64,000 nt of DNA from RFSX01 sp964567435 (GTDB lineage: Bacteria > Bacteroidota > Bacteroidia > Chitinophagales > Saprospiraceae), in contig CAZMMQ010000007.1 in NCBI GenBank assembly GCA_964567435.1, forward strand, positions 1 to 64,000, given 5' to 3'. Positions 26,036 to 35,307 of this stretch are shown piece by piece. The notes under the pieces were generated by a model. That model was given only the letters and a program-made list of their open reading frames with translations, was not told the origin of the DNA and made no database searches. A program made the translations under genes and the position numbers. The number at the start of each line of letters is the position of its first letter. Within the stretch, counting starts at the first letter, position 1.

Positions 26036-26971
26036 TTAATCTTCTAATCCACGACCATTTTTAACAATTTTTCCTTCACTGGTCAATTTTGTCTTCAACT
26101 TATCCAAGACCCCATTGATAAATTCCTTACTCTTTGCCGTACTATAATTCTTAGCCAATTCAACATACTCATTGAGTGTAACTTTCGAAGGAATGGTAGG
26201 AAAATTAAGGAATTCACATATGGCTAATTGAAGTAGTATTGTATCTACAAGTGCCAATCTTTCATGATCCCAATTCTCAAGGACTGGTATGACATGATTC
26301 ATGATATCCTCTTTATTAGAGACAGTTTTCTTGAGCAAGTTTAGACCAAATTCTTTGACAGTTTCGTCCTCGGGTAGGAATTCTTTATGTGCTGTTTTGG
26401 AATCTGAAGGTAAAATTTTTAAATACTTTTTTACACTACCGACAACCAATGATTTGTCATCAACCCAGTTATAGTAATTATCCTCTAAGATCTCATTGAA
26501 GTATTCATTCTGACGGCAAAATCTAAAAAGTTCCAACAGTAACTCTAATACATCACTATTTGATGTTTCGGCAATGATAAATGACTTATGTGCCTCTGTC
26601 TTTGCAAAAGCTTCATATATCTTCTGTATATAATCTTCGTTGACTTTACTTTCGAATTCGAGTTCTCCCCATTTCTTATCTAATACAGAATTATTCGCTA
26701 TGTCCTGGATCAAGGGGTTTTTCAGAAGCTTATCAGTGAACTTCTTATCATAATCTGAAGGTAAATGCTTTGACTTCCGCTTAGCCATATCTTGCTCACT
26801 GCATTGAGTGATCTTGTATATGACGTAAATGGAGAAAAGAAAGAGTTCGAAACTCTTACCAATATTATCATTGTAGGATTTGTAGATATCCTTAGGCTTT
26901 AGAGATTCATCCCTATCAAGAGAGTAAATCAGCTGCATAACCTTGATCCTTACACTTCTTCTACTTAGCAT
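26036..26971 (-). CDS. nusB: Transcription antitermination factor NusB (Bacteroidota long form)
   Basis: 311 residues, about twice the length of E. coli NusB but the normal size in Bacteroidota. N-terminal SRRSVRIKVMQLIYSLDRDE (about 3-22) and C-terminal ALVDTILLQLAICEFLNFPT plus KVTLNEYVELAKNYSTAKSKEFINGVLD-like helices (broken here by residue limits) are classical NusB elements; the central 150 residues are the lineage-specific helical insertion. NusB with S10/NusE binds boxA RNA for rRNA transcription. It stands alone with a 225-bp gap to the OmpA-like gene. Confidence 0.93.
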   Translation of the reverse strand: MLSRRSVRIKVMQLIYSLDRDESLKPKDIYKSYNDNIGKSFELFLFSIYVIYKITQCSEQDMAKRKSKHLPSDYDKKFTDKLLKNPLIQDIANNSVLDKKWGELEFESKVNEDYIQKIYEAFAKTEAHKSFIIAETSNSDVLELLLELFRFCRQNEYFNEILEDNYYNWVDDKSLVVGSVKKYLKILPSDSKTAHKEFLPEDETVKEFGLNLLKKTVSNKEDIMNHVIPVLENWDHERLALVDTILLQLAICEFLNFPTIPSKVTLNEYVELAKNYSTAKSKEFINGVLDKLKTKLTSEGKIVKNGRGLED

Positions 26972-27118
26972 TAATTACAGAACATTTTGTAGAGTACCAC
27001 CGCTCATGGTGATACTTAAAAAGTACAAAGTTAAAGGAAAAAGCTGTCTTAACTTAAATTCTATATTAAATATTATACTAATATATTTATCAACAACTGT
27101 TTTGAGCTGTCAAAAGAC

Positions 27119-27757
27119 CTATACAATCAATGTTCTCTTGGCAATATAAGCCTGAGTGACTTCTTTAATATTCTTAAATATTTTCCCTTCCAGATTGCCA
27201 ACCTCTGAGAGAGGAATCCATTCTGCTTTAGTGATATCTTCTTCTTTTTGTGGTATTAACTTCTGATTTGAGGCGGTCATCTCATACCAATAGGTTTTTT
27301 TGATCGCTCTTTTTTTATCCTTTGTTCTATAAGTGTGCCTCGTTGTTCTGATTTTCTTGCCTATAGTGATATCGGTGATTCCTGTCTCTTCTTCTACTTC
27401 TCTTACCGCCGCTTCCTTTTTCTTCTCTCCTTTGTCAATTTTCCCTTTGGGTAAGTCCCAACTACCTCTCCTAAATATGAACAAGATATTATCCTCCCCA
27501 TCATTAACTATGCCTCCTGCAGCTTCTATCACCTTAAATAAGGATTTGAAATCTTTTTTCAACTTTTTGAGATCATCATAATGAATAATCACATTTTTAA
27601 ACCGTTTGGTTTTCTCCATCAAATCTATGTATGAAAGCAACATCTTAGACTTGCCAGAATACGGAGCTATCAACTGACCTTTCGTATTTTCACCTTCTCT
27701 AACATATTGAGAGTCAGTTAGGAGAAGCATGTTCTCATTTATGTATATTTTGTACAT
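27119..27757 (-). CDS. NUDIX hydrolase
   Basis: 212 residues. The Nudix box GKIDKGEKKKEAAVREVEEE plus TGI (about 122-144) is complete, so it should cleave a nucleoside-diphosphate-linked substrate in the cytoplasm with Mg2+. An N-terminal domain of about 95 residues (KIYINENMLLLTDSQ...) precedes it, as in several Bacteroidota homologues. Substrate cannot be deduced. Divergent from pyrE with only 24 bp between the start codons, so promoters must overlap the coding starts. Confidence 0.9.
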   Translation of the reverse strand: MYKIYINENMLLLTDSQYVREGENTKGQLIAPYSGKSKMLLSYIDLMEKTKRFKNVIIHYDDLKKLKKDFKSLFKVIEAAGGIVNDGEDNILFIFRRGSWDLPKGKIDKGEKKKEAAVREVEEETGITDITIGKKIRTTRHTYRTKDKKRAIKKTYWYEMTASNQKLIPQKEEDITKAEWIPLSEVGNLEGKIFKNIKEVTQAYIAKRTLIV

Positions 27758-27760
27758 TTG
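27753..27760 (+). promoter_or_regulatory. Candidate -7 promoter box for pyrE
   Basis: TACATTTG matches the Bacteroidota -7 consensus TAnnTTTG and lies 21 bp before the pyrE start codon, overlapping the start of the divergent NUDIX gene. The -33 region is poor, so confidence is limited. Confidence 0.35.
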
Positions 27761-27781
27761 CCGATCTTATATAAGTATTGA

Positions 27782-28429
27782 ATGAGCACATTATCCCTTC
27801 GGGTTGCATCAAAACTTTTACAAATTAAGGCCATCAAGCTTCAGCCTCAAAATCCATTTACTTGGGCATCTGGCTTAAGGTCCCCTATCTATTGTGACAA
27901 CAGGATAACATTATCTCACCCCGAAATTAGAGATTTTATCAAGGAAAGTTTAGCAAGTAAAATATTTGCTTTTGGAGAAATAGATGTGGTTGCAGGCGTG
28001 GCAACAGCTGGCATTGCTCATGGTGCCTTATTGGCTGACAAGCTGAATAAGCCATTTATATATGTTCGTTCAAAGACAAAAGCGCATGGTAGGCAAAATC
28101 AAATTGAAGGAGAGTTTAAGCAGGGGGATAGAATGCTGGTCATTGAGGACTTAATTTCTACAGGTATGAGTAGTGTAGCCGCTTGTGATGCGCTTATTGA
28201 AGCTGGGGCAAAGATTTCTGGCGTTATGGCCATATTCACATATGGTTTTGAAGGTGCTGCGAAAGTCTTCGATGACAGAAATATACCCGTAGAGACATTG
28301 ACAAACTACAGAAGTATTCTGGGAGAAGCTCTTGATTCGAAATATATCCTTGAAAAAGAAAAAGACCTATTGGAATCATGGAATAATGATCCGAAAGCAT
28401 GGTCTGAAAACTTTACAACATTGCAATAA
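27782..28429 (+). CDS. pyrE: Orotate phosphoribosyltransferase
   Basis: 215 residues, standard length. It converts orotate and PRPP to OMP in pyrimidine synthesis. The substrate loop NPFTWASGLRSPIYCDNRIT (about 22-41) and PRPP-binding motif MLVIEDLISTGMSS (about 118-131) are intact, as is the KAHGRQNQIEG flexible loop. It is the first gene of a rightward unit: the M42 peptidase follows after 3 bp and the UbiA-like gene after that. The association with the downstream genes is probably positional only. Confidence 0.96.
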   Translation: MSTLSLRVASKLLQIKAIKLQPQNPFTWASGLRSPIYCDNRITLSHPEIRDFIKESLASKIFAFGEIDVVAGVATAGIAHGALLADKLNKPFIYVRSKTKAHGRQNQIEGEFKQGDRMLVIEDLISTGMSSVAACDALIEAGAKISGVMAIFTYGFEGAAKVFDDRNIPVETLTNYRSILGEALDSKYILEKEKDLLESWNNDPKAWSENFTTLQ

Positions 28430-28432
28430 ATT

Positions 28433-29518
28433 ATGAAAGTCATCAATAAAACATCTGAGAAGTTTCTATACAAATATCTCAACGCCACTTCTCCTACAGG
28501 ATTTGAGTGGGAAGGACAAAAGGTATGGGTTAATCATATCAAACAATATGTAGACGAAATACATCTCGATGAATATGGGACTGCCTATGGTGTCATCAAT
28601 CCTGGACAGCCATACAAGGTCGTCATAGAAGCACATGCGGATGAAATTGCTTGGTATGTCAACTATATAAGTGAAGACGGCTATATCAATGTCATAAGAA
28701 ATGGGGGTAGCGATCATATTATAGCCCCTTCTAAAAGGGTGAACATCCATACGCCAAAGGGTATTGTTAAAGGTGTTTTTGGGTGGCCTGCCATTCATGT
28801 AAGAAGAGGTAAGGATGCCAATCTCTCTCCGAAACTTGAAAATATCTTTATAGATGTAGGAGCAGCAGACAAGAAGGAAGTTTTGAAAATGGGAGTGCAT
28901 GTAGGTTGTGTCATTACCTTTGAAGATGAGCTAATGAAACTCAACAATCGGTATTATGCTGGAAAAGCATTAGACAATAAGATGGGAGGTTTTTGTATAG
29001 CCGAAGTTGCAAAGCTTGTAAAGAAAGGAAAGAAAAAACTCCCCTACTCTCTCTATGTTGTCAATGCCGTGCAAGAAGAGATTGGGCTTAGAGGCGCAGA
29101 GATGATTGCAGAGCGAATCAAACCTGACGTAGCTATCATCACAGATGTCACTCACGACACCTCTTCTCCAATGATGAAAGCCAATCAAAACGGTGATCAA
29201 AAGGCAGGTAAAGGTCCGGTCCTCACCTATGCGCCTGCTGTACACAACAAACTCATAAAGCTCATAGAAAAAGCTGCAGATAAAAATAAAATTCCTTACC
29301 AGCGGTCGGCGAGTAGCAGATCTACCGGTACAGATACTGATGCTTTTGCCTATTCAAATATGGGAGTTGTCTCTGCACTTATATCCCTACCGCTTAAGTA
29401 TATGCACACAACTGTAGAAATGGCACATCAGCAAGATATAGAGAATGTGACCTTGCTCATATACCATACCCTATTGGCTATAAAGAAAAATCACGACTTT
29501 AAATATTTCAAGTATTGA
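28433..29518 (+). CDS. M42 family metallo-aminopeptidase
   Basis: 361 residues. The metal ligands of the M42/DAPEP family are recognisable: EAHADEI (His near 64), KALDNKMGG (Asp near 182), the catalytic pair in QEEIGLRGAE (about 215-224), TDVTHDTSS (Asp near 238) and MHTTVEMAHQQDIEN (His near 323). It is a cytoplasmic co-catalytic zinc or cobalt aminopeptidase that trims peptides. Starts 3 bp after pyrE; its stop overlaps or abuts the start of the UbiA-like gene. Substrate preference is not deducible. Confidence 0.93.
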   Translation: MKVINKTSEKFLYKYLNATSPTGFEWEGQKVWVNHIKQYVDEIHLDEYGTAYGVINPGQPYKVVIEAHADEIAWYVNYISEDGYINVIRNGGSDHIIAPSKRVNIHTPKGIVKGVFGWPAIHVRRGKDANLSPKLENIFIDVGAADKKEVLKMGVHVGCVITFEDELMKLNNRYYAGKALDNKMGGFCIAEVAKLVKKGKKKLPYSLYVVNAVQEEIGLRGAEMIAERIKPDVAIITDVTHDTSSPMMKANQNGDQKAGKGPVLTYAPAVHNKLIKLIEKAADKNKIPYQRSASSRSTGTDTDAFAYSNMGVVSALISLPLKYMHTTVEMAHQQDIENVTLLIYHTLLAIKKNHDFKYFKY

Positions 29519-30377
29519 AAAGTCACTCAGCATTGGACGAAGAGCTATAAACCTGTACTTATATAGTTCTATACATATTTCTATAGGTGCCCTACTCTTT
29601 ACTTATGAAGCTTTCTTACTATATCGACTACCAGTAGAATTGGGGTATCTTGCATTGGTCTTTTGCTCGACATTACTCATCTATTCCTTACATCGTATCA
29701 TTGGGATTAACCATATCATACCCGATGATGATCAAGGTCGATTTGCTATAATAAGAAAATACAAAAATCACATTTCCATTTATGCAGTCCTTGCACTTAT
29801 GGGGTGTATTGCATCAGTCATCTTTACACCATTCTATATTATCGCACTTCTGTGTCCAATAGCACTTATCTCATTCGCATATGTCCTCCCTGTCCTTACA
29901 CAAAAGAGAAGATTGCGAGATTTAAATTTTATAAAGATTGTATTGATTGCCATGACTTGGGCTTATGTAGCGAGCATACCATTGGTATATTATGAGTTAC
30001 CCTTCAATATAGTATTAATCAGCTTTTTAGAAAAGGCAATATTCATTTTACTTATTACCTTACCATTTGATATCAGAGATATTAGAATAGACAGAATAGC
30101 GAACCTCAAGACCTTACCAATTGTAATTGGTGTCAGCAAGACTTATAAGCTTTGTTATTTGCTTCTGATAATTGGAATGACATTATTCTATCTTCTTGAT
30201 GGACTTATCTTGACTTCCCCAGTATTTGTAATATCAGGGCTAATCATCTATACAGCAACTTTTTTTGCTATTGAGATATCTAAGAATAAGATTAAGGATA
30301 TTTATTATAGTGGATTCCTTGATGGGACCTTAGTACTTAGAGGCTTGGTGATTGTATTTGTAAGTATAATCAATTAG
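29514..30377 (+). CDS. UbiA-like prenyltransferase-family membrane protein
   Basis: About 288 residues if translation begins at the ATT at 29514; the first conventional start in frame is the TTG at 29640, which would cut away the first membrane helix. The upstream codons give NLYLYSSIHISIGALLFTYE, which closely fits the N-terminus (xxxSSIHVA-like) of Bacteroidota UbiA relatives and is unlikely to be chance. About eight membrane helices follow, with FAYVLP...RRLRDLNFIKI and TLPFDIRDIRIDRIANLKTL (about 180-200), the second aspartate-rich motif. The first motif is weak (HRIIGINHIIPDDDQGR), so the enzyme may be inactive or have changed substrate. Role unknown. Confidence 0.68.
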   Translation: MEKSLSIGRRAINLYLYSSIHISIGALLFTYEAFLLYRLPVELGYLALVFCSTLLIYSLHRIIGINHIIPDDDQGRFAIIRKYKNHISIYAVLALMGCIASVIFTPFYIIALLCPIALISFAYVLPVLTQKRRLRDLNFIKIVLIAMTWAYVASIPLVYYELPFNIVLISFLEKAIFILLITLPFDIRDIRIDRIANLKTLPIVIGVSKTYKLCYLLLIIGMTLFYLLDGLILTSPVFVISGLIIYTATFFAIEISKNKIKDIYYSGFLDGTLVLRGLVIVFVSIIN

Positions 30378-31057
30378 TCTTCCCAATTTAGCATATCTGG
30401 CCTCAACTCTTTGGTTCTTTCCAATGCCATTTTTTCTCTCCACTCCTCTATATTCTTGTCATGACCTGATAGCAAAATTTCAGGAACTTTTTGACCTTTA
30501 TATTCCGCAGGACGTGTATACACAGGTGGCGCCAGCAGTCCATCTTGATGACTGTCTGTCAAAGCAGAGGTGCCATCTCCTAAAGCCCCAGGAATTAACC
30601 TTGAAACTGAATCTACAACAACTGCAGCCGCCAATTCTCCACCTGATAAAACATAATCTCCAATAGATATATCCATCGTTACATGTAAATCTCTTAATCG
30701 TTGATCTATCCCTTTATAATGACCACATATAAGTATTATTCTATTACCCAAAGAAAGCTTATTGGCGTCTGATTGTGTAAATGTCGGACCATCAGGAGTA
30801 AGGTATATCACTTCATCGTAGCTATTTTTGGACTTGAGATCCATTATGCAGTTATCCAGTGGCTCCACTTTCATCACCATCCCTGCGCCGCCTCCATATT
30901 GATAATCGTCTAATTGTCTGTGAGGACCAATACCGTACTCTCTTAATGAAATGACATTAACCGTGACCAAGCCTTGATCAATGGCCCTTTTAAGTATTGA
31001 ATGTTGGAATGGACTTATGAGAAGTTCAGGTACCGCTGTTATAATATCGAAAATCAT
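30374..31057 (-). CDS. trmD: tRNA (guanine37-N1)-methyltransferase TrmD
   Basis: 227 residues, standard length. It methylates N1 of G37 in tRNAs to prevent frameshifting. SPOUT trefoil-knot motifs are clear: YGIGPHRQLDDYQYGGGAGM (about 42-61), LICGHYKGIDQR (about 110-121) and SIGDYVLSGGELAAAVVVDS (about 131-150), with PVYTRPAEYKGQKVPEILLSG near the C-terminus. It is convergent with the UbiA-like gene (4-bp overlap) and separated from the FKBP gene by a terminator. Confidence 0.97.
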   Translation of the reverse strand: MIFDIITAVPELLISPFQHSILKRAIDQGLVTVNVISLREYGIGPHRQLDDYQYGGGAGMVMKVEPLDNCIMDLKSKNSYDEVIYLTPDGPTFTQSDANKLSLGNRIILICGHYKGIDQRLRDLHVTMDISIGDYVLSGGELAAAVVVDSVSRLIPGALGDGTSALTDSHQDGLLAPPVYTRPAEYKGQKVPEILLSGHDKNIEEWREKMALERTKELRPDMLNWED

Positions 31058-31123
31058 CGCTTCTAAAGTAGTAATTTATTACCTCAAACAAATGTCAATA
31101 ATGCGAAAGCTACGTTCATAAAA

Positions 31124-31152
31124 AAAGGAGCATCAAGTTAAAGTGCTCCTTT
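31124..31152 (-). terminator. Terminator downstream of the FKBP gene
   Basis: AAAGGAGCA and TGCTCCTTT form a perfect 9-bp stem with an 11-base loop; on the minus strand it runs into a T-rich tract. It separates the FKBP/M20 transcript from trmD. Confidence 0.8.
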
Positions 31153-31181
31153 ATATATTTCTTCAATGAATTGAACTTCGG

Positions 31182-31826
31182 TTATTCAATGGCTAATAGC
31201 GACACATCAAAAATCAGAGCCGAAAACGGTTTAATCGCCCCACCTGCTCCATTCTCTCCGTACGCTAAGTTATGAGGAATAAACAATCTATACTTTGACC
31301 CAACACTCATAAGCTGTAATCCTTCTGTCCATCCTTTGATTACACCATTTAGTGGAAAAGAAATTGGTTCTCCCCTATCTACACTTGAATCAAATACGGT
31401 TCCATCTATTAAAGTACCGTGATAATGAACTTTGACTTTGTCAGTCGGTCCAGGTTTCTGAGAATTCGTAGATGGCACTAAGACTTCATATTGTAGTCCT
31501 GATGCTGTAGTAGTCACTTCAGCTCTTTCGCCATTTTTCTCCAAGAAGGCTTCGCCTTCGCCCTTAGCTTTCCTACTGGCCATCACTCTGGCCTTCTGAA
31601 TATACTGCTGAAAGTTTGAGTTGGCATCAGCCAAACTAATTTTAGTCTCAGCACCTGAAAGAACGTCTGCCACTGCTGCATTAAATGATGTCAGATCTAA
31701 ATCTGTTAGGCCTTGCTGCTTCAAATTTTGTGCAACCACCATGCCTACACTATAACTTGTTGAATCCATTTGTGCTGTAAGATTGAGTGAAATAAAAATT
31801 AAACTTCCGAGGAGTATCCGATGCAT
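31182..31826 (-). CDS. FKBP-type peptidyl-prolyl isomerase, exported
   Basis: About 214 residues from the ATG at 31826, which begins the signal peptide MHRILLGSLIFISLNLTAQ; the reading from 31859 adds an unsupported 11-residue leader. After the signal comes an FKBP_N-type helical dimerisation region (about 20-95) and an FKBP catalytic domain (about 115-214) with KVKVHYHGTLIDGTVFDSS, RGEPISFPLNGVIKGWTEGL and RLFIPHNLAYGENG, all conserved. A Mip/FkpA-like periplasmic folding catalyst. Lies 35 bp behind the M20 dipeptidase on the same strand and ahead of a strong terminator. Confidence 0.92.
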   Translation of the reverse strand: MHRILLGSLIFISLNLTAQMDSTSYSVGMVVAQNLKQQGLTDLDLTSFNAAVADVLSGAETKISLADANSNFQQYIQKARVMASRKAKGEGEAFLEKNGERAEVTTTASGLQYEVLVPSTNSQKPGPTDKVKVHYHGTLIDGTVFDSSVDRGEPISFPLNGVIKGWTEGLQLMSVGSKYRLFIPHNLAYGENGAGGAIKPFSALIFDVSLLAIE

Positions 31827-31861
31827 AGTTTGTACTTTTAAAAACTGAACTGAACACATTT

Positions 31862-33250
31862 TTATGACTTCAATTCAGCATAGTGTTTAAAAAATAAAGG
31901 TATTGTTTCTATGCCTTTGTAATAGTTAAATAACCCATAATGTTCATTAGGAGAATGGATGTCATCTGAATCCAATCCAAAGCCCATTAATACTGATTTT
32001 ACTCCAAAAACTTTTTCGAACATAGCTACAATTGGAATACTACCTCCTCCTCTTACAGGAATAGGTTTCTTCCCAAATGCGTCTTGCATGGCTTTAGAGG
32101 CCGCTTGGTACTCCACAGTATTTGTTGGTGTCACCGCTGGGAAGCCTCCGTGATGTGGTCGTACTTCGACCTTGACACCTGGCGGTGCTATCTTTTTAAA
32201 GTGATCAGAAAAGAGCTTAGTAATCTTATCAGGATGCTGATCAGGTACCAATCTCATACTTATCTTAGCGAAGGCTTTAGAAGGTAGTACCGTTTTAGCC
32301 CCTTCGCCAATATATCCGCCCCATATACCATTGACATCCAACGTCGGTCTCGTAGATGTTCTCTCCAAGGTTGTATATCCTCTTTCTCCAGATACATCAT
32401 CTATACCCAAGCCTTTTTTGTAAGCTTTGATATCGAACGGCGCTTTATTTATCGCTGATCTGTCTCCACTACCTAGCTCTACTACATCCTGATAGAATCC
32501 TGGTATGGTAATGTGTCCATTCAGATCATGTAGTGAAGCAATCATTTTGCTCAGGGCATTGATAGGATTAGTGACTCCTCCACCATACACACCAGAGTGT
32601 AAGTCTTTATTTGGTCCAGTTACTTCTACTTCTACATATGATAATCCTCTAAGGCCAATAGTCACACTTGGTGTTTTATTATCAATTATAGATGTATCAG
32701 AAAGGAGAACAACATCTGAACTCAGCATTTTTGCATTCTTCTTACAGAATTTCTCCAGATTATCTGAGCCTACTTCTTCCTCACCTTCAATCATAAACTT
32801 GACGTTGCAAGGGATGCTGTTATTCTCATTCATGGCTTCAAAAGCCTTCACATGCATATACAATTGTCCTTTGTCATCACAAGCACCACGAGCAAAAATG
32901 GCACCTTTAGGGTGGATTTTGGTTTTTTTGACGACGGGCTCAAAAGGTGGTGAATCCCACAAATCAAGCGGATCCGGTGGCTGGACATCATAATGACCAT
33001 AGACCAATACAGTTGGCAGTTTTGGATCGATGATTTTCTCACCATATACTATTGGATGACCATCCGTAGGATATAACTTTGTCTTCTGAAGCCCTGCATC
33101 CGCCATTTTCTTTCTCAGCCATTCTGCTGCCTCTTTCACATCCTTTGCATACTTTGGATCTGCTGATATAGATGGAATCCTTAGAAAATCTAATAACTCA
33201 TCTAAGTAGCGTTTTTTATTCTTGCTAATATAGGTTTGGACATTTTTCAT
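31862..33250 (-). CDS. M20 family dipeptidase
   Basis: 462 residues, cytoplasmic, no signal. The metal sites of the M20 family are complete: VYGHYDVQPPDP (His and Asp, about 83-94), RGACDDKGQLY (bridging Asp, about 119-129), IEGEEEVGS (catalytic Glu pair, about 153-161), LSDTSII and the C-terminal HSPNEHYGLFN (His near 438). It fits the CNDP/DapE-like dipeptidase group that cleaves short peptides. First gene of a leftward pair with the exported FKBP isomerase; no functional link is evident. Confidence 0.93.
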   Translation of the reverse strand: MKNVQTYISKNKKRYLDELLDFLRIPSISADPKYAKDVKEAAEWLRKKMADAGLQKTKLYPTDGHPIVYGEKIIDPKLPTVLVYGHYDVQPPDPLDLWDSPPFEPVVKKTKIHPKGAIFARGACDDKGQLYMHVKAFEAMNENNSIPCNVKFMIEGEEEVGSDNLEKFCKKNAKMLSSDVVLLSDTSIIDNKTPSVTIGLRGLSYVEVEVTGPNKDLHSGVYGGGVTNPINALSKMIASLHDLNGHITIPGFYQDVVELGSGDRSAINKAPFDIKAYKKGLGIDDVSGERGYTTLERTSTRPTLDVNGIWGGYIGEGAKTVLPSKAFAKISMRLVPDQHPDKITKLFSDHFKKIAPPGVKVEVRPHHGGFPAVTPTNTVEYQAASKAMQDAFGKKPIPVRGGGSIPIVAMFEKVFGVKSVLMGFGLDSDDIHSPNEHYGLFNYYKGIETIPLFFKHYAELKS

Positions 33251-33360
33251 ATTACAAATAACTGTTTAATAGATTTGTGAGGTACAAAAGTAACAGACTT
33301 GTCAAGAAAATATATGAACATCCATTGAGATAGGTTACTTATCTTGTTAGTTTAGTGATT

Positions 33361-34491
33361 ATGCAATATTCTTTTGTCATATGTGGCGTATTGACCCTTC
33401 TTTTTGCATTGTTGATTATATCTAGGAAGGGTAAGCAACTAGAACATTGGTTGCTTGGGCTCATATTCCTATTATTGACAATTAATTGTGCCTATGTTTT
33501 TTGCTTTTTCAATAGTGAAGCGTCTTTCCATGTGATTTTGTTTTCGGAGCTCAATTATGCTATTCCATTATTATACGGCCCATTATTCTATTATTATACC
33601 AAAGCCCTGACAAATAGGGACTTTAAGATGAAGGCCAAAGACAGGTTACATTTTCTGCCTTTTCTTATTTTCTTCATTATTGTCTTAGTAGATCAGATAT
33701 TACCTGATGGATTTCTACCTGATAATGCTCAGCATGGATATCCCTTCCCTAAGCTAATTCTGACACCACTCTATTTCTTTGCTTCTATCTTTTTGATAAG
33801 AAGATATCACAAAGGATATTTAGAAGAGTATTCCTATGAGCAAGAATCCAATTTGGTATGGCTCAATTGGATAATAACAGGAGCAATTATTCTGTGGATT
33901 ATTGCCTCCGTAGGATATATATTGAATCTATTCAGGGAGCATCATAAGATCATGATTTATGATTATTACACCCTATCCTTTCTTGCATTTTTTATGTTCG
34001 CATTAGCCTTCATTGCCATTAAGAAAACAAATCTCTTTGTTTTCAATGCACCCAACAAGAACAATAAAGTAGACAATAGGTACAGCTTACCACCTGACCT
34101 GGAACCAGAAGAACAACAAACTTCAAATACAAAAATTGAAGATGAACCTATTGCACTAAAAGCAGACAAGGAGGCTCTGCTAAGAATCATGGAAAAAGAG
34201 CAACCTTATCTAAATCCAGTTCTCAGCTTGGCCAAGCTATCAGAAATCTCAAATATCCCTTCTTACCGCTTGACCAAAGTATTGAAAACCTCAGAAGGCA
34301 GCTTTTATGATTTTATCAACAAGTACCGTGTGGATCATATCAAATTACTATTGGATGATGGGAAAGCCACTCAATATAGTATTCTTGCCTTAGCAATGGA
34401 TAGTGGCTTCAATTCCAAAGCGTCCTTTAATCGGATATTTAAAAAACATATGGGGATGACCCCTTCCAATTACTTAAAAAACCTTGGATAG
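33361..34491 (+). CDS. AraC-family regulator with N-terminal membrane domain
   Basis: 376 residues from the ATG at 33361 (a GTG six bases upstream would also be possible). Six to seven hydrophobic segments fill residues 1-220, followed by a linker rich in Pro/Glu/Thr (about 235-265) and a C-terminal AraC-type double HTH (about 280-376) with LAKLSEISNIPSYRLTKVLK and ILALAMDSGFNSKASFNRIF. This design is frequent in Bacteroidota and suggests a membrane sensor that controls transcription directly. Target genes unknown. Convergent with cdaA, 3 bp between stop codons. Confidence 0.9.
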   Translation: MQYSFVICGVLTLLFALLIISRKGKQLEHWLLGLIFLLLTINCAYVFCFFNSEASFHVILFSELNYAIPLLYGPLFYYYTKALTNRDFKMKAKDRLHFLPFLIFFIIVLVDQILPDGFLPDNAQHGYPFPKLILTPLYFFASIFLIRRYHKGYLEEYSYEQESNLVWLNWIITGAIILWIIASVGYILNLFREHHKIMIYDYYTLSFLAFFMFALAFIAIKKTNLFVFNAPNKNNKVDNRYSLPPDLEPEEQQTSNTKIEDEPIALKADKEALLRIMEKEQPYLNPVLSLAKLSEISNIPSYRLTKVLKTSEGSFYDFINKYRVDHIKLLLDDGKATQYSILALAMDSGFNSKASFNRIFKKHMGMTPSNYLKNLG

Positions 34492-34494
34492 GTA

Positions 34495-35307
34495 TTATTC
34501 GCGTAAGGATTCGGTGTAGTAGCTATTTACTGTTTGCCTTATTACATCGTGCGAAACATTTCTGAATATCTTGCCTTCTGTAGCATAAGATATTTCTCCG
34601 TTCTCTTCAGAAATCATGATAGCCAACAAGCTTGTATTTTCTGTTGCTCCTAATCCAGCTCTATGACGCAAGCCCAAGTCTTCTTCTATAGATTGATTTT
34701 CAGACACAGGTAATATGCAAGAAGCAGCAACCACTTTATCGCCTTCAATAATTACAGCTCCATCATGCAAAGGGGCATTTTTAAAAAAGATATTCTCTAA
34801 CAATGGTGATGATACTTTAGCATCTAAGACTCTCCCAGTCTTGGTTAATTCTGGTACATCTTTCGTGGTTAATATCATCAGACCTCCCGTTTTGGTTTTA
34901 CTCAATTCCTTAGTTGCTTTAACTATCTCATTAGTGAGCAAAGTGGCCTCTTCTTTATTCTGAAGTACCGATGGATTAAAAAACTTATCAAAAAAGTCTG
35001 ATCTTCTTTTAAGCATATTATCACCTACCATCAAAAGAAATCGCCTTATCTCTGGTTGGAATATGACCATAATACCTATAAGCCCAATACCAGCCACTGA
35101 TCCTAACATAGTCCGAAGGAGTCTCATATTGAGATAGGTAACTATTGTATAGAGGAGGAAGAAAATAATAATCCCAATGAAAATATTAACTGCAACTGTC
35201 CCCCTAACATACTTGTAGACCATATATATTAAATAGGCTGCAATGAGTACATCAAGAATATCCAGTACTCTTATATCAAAACCACCTACACTAAATAAAT
35301 ATTCGAT
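34495..35307 (-). CDS. cdaA: Diadenylate cyclase CdaA
   Basis: About 270 residues if the conserved N-terminus is included. It makes c-di-AMP from ATP. The DAC domain has PLHDGAVIIEG (DGA motif) and LGLRHRAGLG (RHR motif), both intact, after three membrane helices. The first ATG is at 35223, but codons upstream encode IRVLDILDVLIAAYLIYMVY, the family's standard first helix. No in-frame ATG, GTG or TTG exists up to the stop at 35334-35332, so the start must be unusual: the ATC at 35307 after AAAGGA, or the ATA at 35274 after AGGTGG. Downstream of the S9 peptidase gene, same strand. Confidence 0.88.
   Translation of the reverse strand: MEYLFSVGGFDIRVLDILDVLIAAYLIYMVYKYVRGTVAVNIFIGIIIFFLLYTIVTYLNMRLLRTMLGSVAGIGLIGIMVIFQPEIRRFLLMVGDNMLKRRSDFFDKFFNPSVLQNKEEATLLTNEIVKATKELSKTKTGGLMILTTKDVPELTKTGRVLDAKVSSPLLENIFFKNAPLHDGAVIIEGDKVVAASCILPVSENQSIEEDLGLRHRAGLGATENTSLLAIMISEENGEISYATEGKIFRNVSHDVIRQTVNSYYTESLRE

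Noticed and set aside
29640..29642. TTG as the start of the UbiA-like gene
   Set aside because: Starting here would remove a conserved first membrane helix that is clearly encoded upstream in the same frame.
32505..32993. 162-codon plus-strand frame
   Set aside because: It lies fully inside the M20 dipeptidase gene on the other strand, whose metal-binding motifs are intact.
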